Shown: in pieces, positions 1 through 5,582 of the stretch
How the letters are laid out: each line of letters starts with the position of its first letter
How positions within the stretch are numbered: position 1 is the first letter of the stretch
From: CAYTID01 sp964437735
GTDB lineage: Bacteria; Bacteroidota; Ignavibacteria; UBA10030; BY39
NCBI GenBank assembly: GCA_964437735.1
Contig: CAYTID010000116.1
Span: forward strand, 1-5,582
Reading direction: 5' to 3'
Length of the DNA: 5,582 nt
Notes under the pieces: model-generated
Told to the model about the DNA's origin: nothing
The model's input: the letters and a program-made list of their open reading frames with translations, nothing else
Databases searched by the model: none
Made by a program: the position numbers and the translations under genes

Positions 1-382
1 GGTTCTTTAAATCGGGGTTATCCTCCACTTTTATGACAATCGGTTCATCAGCCGGAAGAATAATATCTCCCCCTTTGTAGTTTTTATGAATTACCGGCTT
101 CACGTTCTCACCTGACACATCCGGCGATGTATCCATGTGGGCAATCAAACCGATTACAGGAACTTCCTTATCCGTATTGGATTCAAGCGTTGCCGTCACA
201 TATCCATGTTCATCAATTTGCGCATCACCAAGCCCGATTTCAATCAGTTCTTTTACCAATTCCTTCCCGAGAATTTTTTGTTTTTCCGTGCTGGGATAAC
301 TTGACGTATTATCGGATGATTGAGTATCATAAGTGACATATTTTAAAAATCTTTCGACACATGTGTAGTTAATATCTGACAT
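1..382 (-). CDS. pepT: Peptidase T (tripeptide aminopeptidase), N-terminal part, cut by window edge
   Basis: Peptidase T is a cytoplasmic zinc aminopeptidase of family M20B that removes the N-terminal residue from tripeptides, in late peptide breakdown and amino-acid recycling. I translated 127 codons from the ATG at 382-380; the frame is open to the window edge, so roughly the last two thirds of a ~410-residue family member is missing. The N-terminus ERFLKYVTYDTQS (residues 10-22), PSTEKQ (30-35), the metal-site motif GLIAHMDTSPD (78-88) and NYKGGDI (101-107) match PepT closely. By family knowledge H82 is a zinc ligand and D84 the adjacent catalytic aspartate; the other ligands lie outside the window. 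The start is supported by a GAGG Shine-Dalgarno seven bases upstream. It lies 58 bp downstream of the exporter operon in the same direction, but nothing links its function to export. Identification is firm; intactness of the whole gene is unknown. Confidence 0.93.
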   Translation of the reverse strand, partial: MSDINYTCVERFLKYVTYDTQSSDNTSSYPSTEKQKILGKELVKELIEIGLGDAQIDEHGYVTATLESNTDKEVPVIGLIAHMDTSPDVSGENVKPVIHKNYKGGDIILPADEPIVIKVEDNPDLKN

Positions 383-387
383 TTTTG

Positions 388-393
388 TTCCTC
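388..393 (-). promoter_or_regulatory. Ribosome binding site of pepT
   Basis: The minus strand reads GAGGAA here, with GAGG ending seven bases before the ATG at 382. It is the clearest Shine-Dalgarno match in the window and fixes the pepT start. Confidence 0.7.
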
Positions 394-411
394 GTTTTAA
401 TATTTACTTTT

Positions 412-439
412 AATATAAGAATATAATTATTATTCTGAA
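412..439 (-). promoter_or_regulatory. Possible sigma-70-like promoter for pepT
   Basis: In the 58-bp spacer between the last permease and pepT the minus strand has TTCAGA (439-434, 4 of 6 matches to TTGACA), then 16 bases, then TATATT (417-412, 5 of 6 to TATAAT). The spacer is almost entirely A and T, so such matches arise easily by chance. If the organism belongs to Bacteroidota, its promoters may not follow this consensus. The spacer has no GC-rich hairpin with a T-run, so readthrough from the exporter operon into pepT is an equally good explanation. Weak call. Confidence 0.2.
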
Positions 440-440
440 A

Positions 441-1562
441 TTATCTGATTACTTTTTTGAACCTTATAATACTGAATGACAATATAGCGATTCCAAAAAT
501 GATAAGAGCTCCCATTTGAGGCCACAAAACTTCCAATCCGACGCCTTTCAGAATAGTTCCTCTGATAATCTCCAGAAAATATCTTAATGGAATTAAATAT
601 GTGAATTGTTGAATTATCCACGGCATGTTTTCGATTGGAAAAACAAAACCTGACAGGAAGACAAATGGAAAAAAAATAAAAAATTGTGCGGTAATCAATG
701 CTTGCTGCTGAGTCTGAGAAATCGTCGATACGAATATACCCAATCCCAAAGTCGTCAACACAAATAAAGCACTCAAAAAAAACAACAACAGAACGCTTCC
801 TTGAATCGGAATATCGAACCATAACACGGCAACCGTGAGTACGAGTACTACATTAATAAATCCAATAATAACGAAGGGAGTAATTTTACCAGCGATCAAC
901 TGGTACGATTTGATCGGCGTAACAAGCAGTTGTTCGAGTGTGCCGATTTCCTTTTCCTTTACAATTGCAATCGATGTCAAAGTCATAGTTATTATCATCA
1001 AGATCAATGCGATTACTCCCGGAACCATAAAGTTTGCACTTTTTAATTCGGGATTGAACCATATTCTCGGCTCAATATTTACACCCGGAGAATTTATACT
1101 GTTCAAAGTTAATTTTTTAATCAATATGCTGCGTGAATATTTATTAATAATCTGAGAAGCATATCCCAAGCTGATATTAGCTGTGTTTGCATCAGCTCCA
1201 TCTGCAAGGAGTGCAATTTCAACTGTGTTTCCGTTTAGTATTTTTTTTCCAAAATTTCCCGGAATAATAATCGCTAAAGTCGCCTCCCCTTTGTCCAGAT
1301 ATTTATCAACTTTGTTCGGTACGTCTACATAATCAATAATCTGAAAATATCCGGAGTTGGAAAATTGTCGGTAAAATTCCCTGCTGATACTAGAATTATC
1401 CAGATCGCACACGACAAGTCCGATATTTTTGATATCCAAAGTTGCAGCATAACCAAGTATTATTATCTGCAATATCGGTACAATAAAAATTATCGGCAGC
1501 ATTCGTTTATCACGACGGATCTGGATAAATTCTTTTATTATCATTTGGCGGATTTTATTCAT
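441..1562 (-). CDS. ybhR: ABC-2 type transporter permease, YbhR-like (second permease)
   Basis: This 373-residue inner-membrane permease probably forms half of the export pore, paired with the permease encoded just upstream. It has the ABC-2 layout: a cytoplasmic N-terminal segment IKEFIQIRRD (9-18), TM1 at about 21-40, a large extracytoplasmic domain (about 41-178), then five hydrophobic segments at about 179-201, 225-249, 256-280, 286-309 and 348-366. The loop EKEIGTLEQLLVTP (203-216) after TM2 is the conserved cytoplasmic stretch of this family, thought to contact the ATPase. Also family-typical are DGADANTA (121-128), IWFNPELKS (167-175), TQQQA (284-288) and LSGFVFPIENMP (303-314). TQQQA and the ENMP segment resemble YbhR more than YbhS. 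The ATG overlaps the previous stop by 4 bp (ATGA). An AAGGA lies nine bases before the ATG, and the overlap implies translational coupling. It is clearly paralogous to its partner. Substrate unknown. Confidence 0.9.
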   Translation of the reverse strand: MNKIRQMIIKEFIQIRRDKRMLPIIFIVPILQIIILGYAATLDIKNIGLVVCDLDNSSISREFYRQFSNSGYFQIIDYVDVPNKVDKYLDKGEATLAIIIPGNFGKKILNGNTVEIALLADGADANTANISLGYASQIINKYSRSILIKKLTLNSINSPGVNIEPRIWFNPELKSANFMVPGVIALILMIITMTLTSIAIVKEKEIGTLEQLLVTPIKSYQLIAGKITPFVIIGFINVVLVLTVAVLWFDIPIQGSVLLLFFLSALFVLTTLGLGIFVSTISQTQQQALITAQFFIFFPFVFLSGFVFPIENMPWIIQQFTYLIPLRYFLEIIRGTILKGVGLEVLWPQMGALIIFGIAILSFSIIRFKKVIR

Positions 1563-2695
1563 CTCTCAATATCCTTATGCATTCTTACAATGCTGATTCC
1601 GCCAACGACAAGACTAAAAATCAATAAAAAGAATAATTGTTCCCAAACAATCTCAAACCCGGTCCCTTTTACCATCACTGACCTGATTGAAACAAGATAA
1701 TATTTTGCGGGAATTGCGTGCGTTATCAATTGCAGCCAAACAGGCATATTCTTGATTGGAAAAACGAATCCTGAAAGTAAAAATGTCGGTAACAAAGACG
1801 AAAGAACCGAGACAAGAAATGCTACTGCTTGTGTTTCTGCAATCGTAGATATTAGCAATCCTTGTCCCAAGGCGCCAAGCATGAATAATATTGTCGCTGT
1901 ATAAAATAATAATAGGCTACCTTCCACCTTAACATCAAATAACAGCGCGCTGAATATTAATACAAATGTCGTAGCGATTATTGATATTAACAAATACGGA
2001 ATTGTTTTGCCGAGAATGACATCCATGGATTTCAAAGGGGACACCATGATTTGTTCCATAGTTCCTTGTTCTTTCTCGCGGACTATTGATAAGCTTGTCG
2101 AGATAACACCAACAAGCATCAGTATCATACCAAATAAGCCCGGGATTAAAAACTTTGAGCTTTTCAATTCCGGATTATACCACAGCCGGGATTTTATATC
2201 AATGGGAATTTTGAAATCTACACCTTTCCTGAACAAAAGACCGGTTATTATTTTATTCGAGTACTGTTGTACTCCGGCATTTATGTATGCGATCGAATTA
2301 GACGCTGTATTAGCATTTGCTCCGTCAACCAGTAGTTGGACGACCGCTGAATTACCATTGTGGATATTTTCTGAAAAATCATAGGGAATAACTATAACTC
2401 CTATTGCTTTTCCGCTCTCAAGTAACCTGTCAATTTCCGATTCCGAATTTAACAGCCCTTTAACATCTATAAATTCGGAGTGGTTGAAGGAATCAATGAA
2501 TTTTCCGCTTGTCTGGCTTTTATCTTCGTCAAAAAAATAAATAGGAATGTGTTTAATATCGAAATTTAGTGCATATCCGACCATAATCAGCAAAAAAGAT
2601 GGCATAAGAAGTAAAACAATAAGCGTGCGGACATCCCTGCGAATCTGCTTGAATTCTTTCTTAATGACCGGTAAGATGTTCAGCCTATATTTCAT
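1559..2695 (-). CDS. ybhS: ABC-2 type transporter permease, YbhS-like (first permease)
   Basis: This 378-residue inner-membrane permease is expected to pair with the next gene product to form the translocation path. The frame is open to an ATG at 2722, but I choose the ATG at 2695. GGAAG lies just before it, it overlaps the preceding ATPase stop by 11 bp, and it aligns the N-terminal IKKEFKQIRRD (11-21) with the same segment of the partner. The 2722 start would give 387 residues. TM1 is at about 24-42, followed by an extracytoplasmic domain (43-182) with VDGANANTA (123-131) and LWYNPELKS (171-179). Five more membrane segments lie at about 183-205, 229-252, 259-283, 290-313 and 352-370. The coupling-type loop REKEQGTMEQIMVSP (206-220), LLSGFVFPIKNMP (306-318) and IPAKYYLVS (328-336) fit ABC-2 permeases, and GTME plus the IPAKYY segment favour YbhS over YbhR. 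Substrate unknown. Confidence 0.9.
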   Translation of the reverse strand: MKYRLNILPVIKKEFKQIRRDVRTLIVLLLMPSFLLIMVGYALNFDIKHIPIYFFDEDKSQTSGKFIDSFNHSEFIDVKGLLNSESEIDRLLESGKAIGVIVIPYDFSENIHNGNSAVVQLLVDGANANTASNSIAYINAGVQQYSNKIITGLLFRKGVDFKIPIDIKSRLWYNPELKSSKFLIPGLFGMILMLVGVISTSLSIVREKEQGTMEQIMVSPLKSMDVILGKTIPYLLISIIATTFVLIFSALLFDVKVEGSLLLFYTATILFMLGALGQGLLISTIAETQAVAFLVSVLSSLLPTFLLSGFVFPIKNMPVWLQLITHAIPAKYYLVSIRSVMVKGTGFEIVWEQLFFLLIFSLVVGGISIVRMHKDIER

Positions 2696-3632
2696 TTTCT
2701 TCCATAAGATGAATAAATACATCTTCGAGCGAAGGGATTATTTTTTCAACTCTTTCAACTTGAAACCCTTTTCCGCTTAAGAATTCAATAATGTTCTCCC
2801 TCATAGTATCACTCAGAGTACTAACATGAAAAGAAGTTCCGTATATCGAAGTCTCCTTAACCCAAGGCTCCTCAGTCAGAATTTCCATCGCTTCAAAAAC
2901 TCTATCGCAATAAACTTCATAGATAGAATACTGTTTCAGGTTTTCTTTCAGGTCGGGAGGCGAACCAATTGCCTTTATTTTCCCATTAAAAATTAACCCT
3001 ATCCTGTTGCAATATTCGGCTTCGTCGAGATAATGAGTCGTTACAAAAACTGTAATCCCCTCTTCTGCAAGATTATAAATAAGATTCCAGAATTTTCTTC
3101 TCGAAACAGGATCGACACCGGCAGTAGGTTCATCAAGAAAAATTATTTCGGGTTTATGGAGTATAGCACAACCTAAAGCAAGTCGTTGCTTCCATCCTAC
3201 AGCCAAATCGCGTGTATTGTTTTTTTGACGATCCTCCAGATCGGCCATCCGGAGAATCCATTTTTTTTGAATTGCGAGCTGGTCATCCGTTAAATTATAA
3301 ATTCCGCCGAAAAAATTTAAATTTTCATCAACTGTTAAATCATCGTACAAAGAAAATTTCTGAGACATGTATCCTATGTTGTTTTTAATTTGATAAGCAT
3401 CTTTTGCAACATCATACCCCCCGACTATCGCTGAGCCGCTTGTTGGTTTTAACAATCCGCAAAGGATTTTTATTGTCGTTGATTTCCCGGCGCCGTTAGG
3501 ACCCAGAAAACCAAAGATTTCTCCCTTTTTGACTTCAAAATTGATATTATCTACCGCCGTAAAATCGCCGAATGTTTTGGTCAGATTCTCAACACGGACG
3601 GAAAATGTATTCCCAAGATTTTGATTATTCAT
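2685..3632 (-). CDS. ybhF: ABC transporter ATPase, second nucleotide-binding subunit (YbhF C-terminal-half-like)
   Basis: This 315-residue cytoplasmic subunit should hydrolyse ATP for the two downstream permeases, dimerised with the ATPase encoded upstream. It shows Walker A GPNGAGKST (44-52), Q-loop Q91 in YMSQKFSLYDDLTVDEN, Walker B IIFLDE (163-168, catalytic E168), D-loop AGVDP (171-175) and H-loop histidine H200 in TTHYLDEAEYC. The signature is LAVGWKQ (143-149) instead of LSGGQ: Ala and Val replace Ser and Gly. I checked these codons (GCT, GTA) on the minus strand. The C-terminal segment ends KIIPSLEDVFI (297-307), as in many drug/lipid-export ATPases. It starts 16 bp after the upstream ATPase stop and overlaps the downstream permease by 11 bp. 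In enterobacterial YbhF the equivalent domain is the C-terminal half of a fused protein, so the symbol is used only in that sense. No strong Shine-Dalgarno precedes the start. Confidence 0.93.
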   Translation of the reverse strand: MNNQNLGNTFSVRVENLTKTFGDFTAVDNINFEVKKGEIFGFLGPNGAGKSTTIKILCGLLKPTSGSAIVGGYDVAKDAYQIKNNIGYMSQKFSLYDDLTVDENLNFFGGIYNLTDDQLAIQKKWILRMADLEDRQKNNTRDLAVGWKQRLALGCAILHKPEIIFLDEPTAGVDPVSRRKFWNLIYNLAEEGITVFVTTHYLDEAEYCNRIGLIFNGKIKAIGSPPDLKENLKQYSIYEVYCDRVFEAMEILTEEPWVKETSIYGTSFHVSTLSDTMRENIIEFLSGKGFQVERVEKIIPSLEDVFIHLMEENEI

Positions 3633-3648
3633 TAATATTTGATTTCAC

Positions 3649-4563
3649 TTAATCCGATAGCGTCGAAATAAATACATCTTCTAATGACGGTATTATTTTC
3701 CGTTCACTGATAATTGTTATATTCTCAGCCGTAAGATTTTTATGAAGCTCGTTAGTTCCGGATAATTCATCATGAAATGATATATGCAGCCGATCACCGA
3801 ATAAATTTATGGTTTGAATGTATTCCTTATCTTGCAATTTATAATATGCCTTGCGTGGATCAGTAATTATGATTTCAAAAATATTCCGCTTTAAATTTGT
3901 TCTTAAAAAATCAGGAGAATCACAAAGCAAAATTTCTCCTTTATCCATTAATGCAACACGCGAACCTCTTTCAGCCTCATCCAGATACGGAGTTGATAAA
4001 AATATTGTTATTCCCGTTTTCATCAATCTCGAAAGTATTTTCCAAAAATCCCGTCTTGAAACAGGATCAACACCTGTCGTCGGCTCGTCAAGTAATAATA
4101 GCTGCGGTTTGTGTATTAAAGTGCATGCCAGAGCAAGTTTTTGTTTCATCCCGCCCGATAGTTTGTATGCCAACCGATTACGGAAAGGAATTAATCTGAC
4201 AAATTCTAATAATTCCTCTTTCCTGTCATCATAATTTTTCTCCCGATAAATCTCAGCATGGAAATCGATATTTTCCTCAACAGTCAAATCGGGATATAAA
4301 CTGAATCTCTGCGATAAATAACCAATCAGCGGCTTGATATCATTCCGATGCGTTGTGGTACTACGCCCAAATACAAAAATTTCACCTGAAGTAAAAGGTA
4401 CGATACTGCAAATTGTTTTTACTAATGTAGATTTTCCTGCCCCGTCAGGTCCGACGATACAAAATAATTCCCCTTTTTTAACGGATAAATTAATATTTTT
4501 TAATACAACATGTTCACCAAATTGTTTTTGTAGGGAAATAATTTCAACGACGTTGTTATTCAT
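3649..4563 (-). CDS. ybhF: ABC transporter ATPase, first nucleotide-binding subunit (YbhF N-terminal-half-like)
   Basis: This 304-residue cytoplasmic ATPase is the presumed partner of the ATPase encoded 16 bp downstream. Motifs in order: Walker A GPDGAGKST (38-46; GPDGAGK is typical of the YbhF N-terminal half), Q-loop Q85 in YLSQRFSLYPDLTVEEN, intact signature LSGGMKQ (135-141), Walker B LLLLDE (155-160, catalytic E160) and D-loop TGVDP (163-167). The H-loop position reads STPYLDEAE (190-198): P192 (codon CCG at 3990-3988) stands where the switch histidine normally is, so this subunit's own site may hydrolyse poorly. The C-terminus KIIPSLEDVFI (289-299) is identical to the sister subunit's. 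The ATG overlaps the adaptor stop by 8 bp, so translation is probably coupled; no clear Shine-Dalgarno is visible. Role in a YbhFSR-type exporter is inferred from domain order and neighbours. Confidence 0.93.
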   Translation of the reverse strand: MNNNVVEIISLQKQFGEHVVLKNINLSVKKGELFCIVGPDGAGKSTLVKTICSIVPFTSGEIFVFGRSTTTHRNDIKPLIGYLSQRFSLYPDLTVEENIDFHAEIYREKNYDDRKEELLEFVRLIPFRNRLAYKLSGGMKQKLALACTLIHKPQLLLLDEPTTGVDPVSRRDFWKILSRLMKTGITIFLSTPYLDEAERGSRVALMDKGEILLCDSPDFLRTNLKRNIFEIIITDPRKAYYKLQDKEYIQTINLFGDRLHISFHDELSGTNELHKNLTAENITIISERKIIPSLEDVFISTLSD

Positions 4564-5527
4564 TCGAGGTTTTTAATTTTATTTTCACATCGGCAGGTAA
4601 ACCCGCTTTTAAAGTATGTTGCGGATTTGAAACTCTTACTTTTACTCCGAATACAAGTTTAACTCTTTCTTCTTTAGTTTGAATATTTTTCGGAGTAAAT
4701 TCTGCTTCCGGAGATATATGAATTATTTTCCCTGAAAATTCTTTCCCCGGATATGTATCTATTGTAACATTAGCTTCATCTCCTAAATGGATTTTTCCAA
4801 GTTGTGTTGAGGGTAAATAAACCCAAATATGCATTTCATCCAAATTGGAAATCCGGAACAAAGGTGAACCGGTATTTACCAATTCTGCTTTCTCTATCAA
4901 TCGCTTTGTAACATATCCGCTTACCAGAGATGTGATTGCACAATCAGACATTTTTTTTTGGATTGATTCTTCCTGGGCAATTGCCTGAGCGAGACGTGCT
5001 TTTGCAGCATCGATTTCTTCCGTTCTCGAGCCTGTGCGAATTTTTTCAAACAGCTGCTTTGCGGAATTATATTGTGCCTGTGCCACTAAAAAACGTGTGG
5101 AAGCGTCGTCTTTTTCTTTTTCGCTCACACCGCCGGTATTAAATAAATTCTTAATTCTGTTAAAATCCGTTTCGGCATTTTTAAATGTTGCTTCTGCCTG
5201 CTTGAAATTTTCCTCTGCCTGTTGAACATCTTCCTTGCGCGCTCCATGTAAGAGAAGCAGATACTGCGCTTCAGCAACTTTTACATTGGCAGCTGCCTGC
5301 TTTAGTTGAATCCTATAATCTGATTCATCTATTAAGCACAGTGTATCGTTAACTGAAATTTTAGTCCCCTCATCCGCAAAAATTTTTATTACTTCACCAA
5401 TGACTTTTGAACTTATTGTAGATTCAACCGATTCGAGTGTCCCTGAAAGTACGAGTTGATTGCCATGCTCTGACGAACACCCGAATAAAAGCATTGTATT
5501 AAAAAAAAGAATAAATAGGTTTTTCAT
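4556..5527 (-). CDS. ybhG: HlyD/YbhG-type membrane fusion (periplasmic adaptor) lipoprotein
   Basis: This 323-residue adaptor should bridge the inner-membrane ABC exporter to an outer-membrane TolC-type channel. A short lysine-plus-hydrophobic signal ends at LFGC (14-17), a likely lipobox with C17 lipidated after cleavage; Phe at -2 is unusual. Residues about 28-68 form the first half of a lipoyl-like domain (GTLESVESTISSKVIGEV). About 72-193 is an Ala/Gln/Glu-rich coiled-coil hairpin, turning near NTGGVSEKEKD (130-140) and carrying two related segments, GARKEDVQQAEENF (95-108) and GSRTEEIDAAKARL (166-179). The second lipoyl half is about 196-228, and a beta-barrel and membrane-proximal region follow. 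ISPEAEFTPK (271-280) with RVKLVFGVKVRV (288-299) is a strong match to the YbhG/YhiI group. ATG 5527 is preferred because the next Met (residue 12) would destroy the signal; no Shine-Dalgarno is seen. It is the first gene of the operon in view. Substrate unknown. Confidence 0.92.
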   Translation of the reverse strand: MKNLFILFFNTMLLFGCSSEHGNQLVLSGTLESVESTISSKVIGEVIKIFADEGTKISVNDTLCLIDESDYRIQLKQAAANVKVAEAQYLLLLHGARKEDVQQAEENFKQAEATFKNAETDFNRIKNLFNTGGVSEKEKDDASTRFLVAQAQYNSAKQLFEKIRTGSRTEEIDAAKARLAQAIAQEESIQKKMSDCAITSLVSGYVTKRLIEKAELVNTGSPLFRISNLDEMHIWVYLPSTQLGKIHLGDEANVTIDTYPGKEFSGKIIHISPEAEFTPKNIQTKEERVKLVFGVKVRVSNPQHTLKAGLPADVKIKLKTSNE

Positions 5528-5582
5528 AGAGTTATATTCAAAACGTGTGTAAACTATAAATTGTAAAAAAAGCGGCGTATCG
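5528..5582 (-). other. Non-coding leader upstream of the exporter operon, with possible half-terminator
   Basis: These 55 bases run from the window edge to the adaptor start. On the minus strand they begin with a GC-rich 11-mer, CGATACGCCGC (5582-5572), followed at once by seven T (5571-5565). That is what the 3' arm and T-tract of an intrinsic terminator of an upstream gene would look like, but the 5' arm would lie outside the window, so it cannot be confirmed. The rest is AT-rich with two TTTACA copies 14 bases apart (5567-5562 and 5553-5548) and a TATAAC shortly before the ATG. I find no well-spaced -35/-10 pair, no clear operator palindrome and no Shine-Dalgarno. If the operon starts here, its promoter must lie here or just outside. 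Confidence 0.3.

Noticed and set aside
418..436. Inverted repeat agaata / tattct in the spacer before pepT
   Set aside because: Six A/T-rich pairs with a seven-base loop in nearly pure A/T sequence; too weak for a terminator or operator.
430..822. 130-codon open frame on the minus strand inside the second permease gene
   Set aside because: It lies wholly within the well-supported permease in another frame, and its translation is low-complexity and Tyr/Ser-rich without recognisable motifs.
835..1155. Plus-strand open frame of 106 codons opposite the second permease
   Set aside because: It is antisense to the hydrophobic permease; its hydrophobic look mirrors the complementary codons and it has no ribosome site or family match.
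2696..2722. Upstream ATG at 2722 as start of the first permease
   Set aside because: It would add nine residues inside the ATPase gene with a 38-bp overlap; the ATG at 2695 has a better ribosome site and matches the N-terminus of the partner permease.
3851..4234. Plus-strand open frames opposite the first ATPase
   Set aside because: They are antisense shadows of the conserved ATPase motifs and do not resemble any family.
4951..4959. Run of nine T (A9 on the coding strand) inside the adaptor gene as a phase-variation tract
   Set aside because: The frame is intact through it and similar 7-8 base runs occur throughout this AT-rich window, so it is expected by composition.
5548..5567. Two TTTACA copies 14 bases apart upstream of the adaptor gene as a regulator site
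   Set aside because: Short, AT-rich and direct rather than inverted; no spacing that fits a -35/-10 pair with a good -10.

Overview
The window is a compact AT-rich stretch with every gene on the minus strand. Read 5'->3' on that strand (high to low coordinates), it holds a five-gene operon for a tripartite-type ABC exporter, then the first third of a peptidase T gene that runs off the low-coordinate edge. The AT-rich codons, the lipoprotein-type periplasmic adaptor and the weak Shine-Dalgarno sites suggest a Gram-negative bacterium, perhaps of the Bacteroidota/Ignavibacteria/Chlorobi group. That placement is an impression from protein style, not a demonstrated assignment.

Layout: 5527-4556 is a HlyD/YbhG-type membrane fusion lipoprotein. 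4563-3649 and 3632-2685 are two separate ABC ATPase subunits. 2695-1559 and 1562-441 are two ABC-2 permeases. Junctions are an 8-bp overlap, a 16-bp gap, an 11-bp overlap and a 4-bp overlap, which indicates one transcript with translational coupling. A 58-bp AT-rich spacer without a GC-rich hairpin then leads to pepT (382-1, partial). The only other non-coding sequence is the 55 bp upstream of the adaptor gene, at the right edge.

The order adaptor - ATPase - ATPase - permease - permease matches the enterobacterial ybhG-ybhF-ybhS-ybhR operon. There YbhF is one polypeptide with two nucleotide-binding domains (NBDs); here the two halves are separate genes. The expected machine is a heterodimeric ABC-2 transporter (two different NBDs, two different permeases) in the inner membrane. 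The lipoprotein adaptor would link it to a TolC-type outer-membrane channel. No channel gene and no regulator are in the window. The substrate cannot be read from sequence; YbhFSR relatives are associated with drug and cation efflux.

The most interesting detail is an asymmetry between the NBDs. The first has an intact LSGGMKQ signature, but a proline replaces the switch (H-loop) histidine. The second has the histidine, but its signature is LAVGWKQ. In a head-to-tail dimer both defects fall in the same composite ATP site, so one canonical and one degenerate site are predicted. I see no RNA gene, mobile element, CRISPR array or clearly undescribed system; this is a recognisable exporter operon with some points worth checking.
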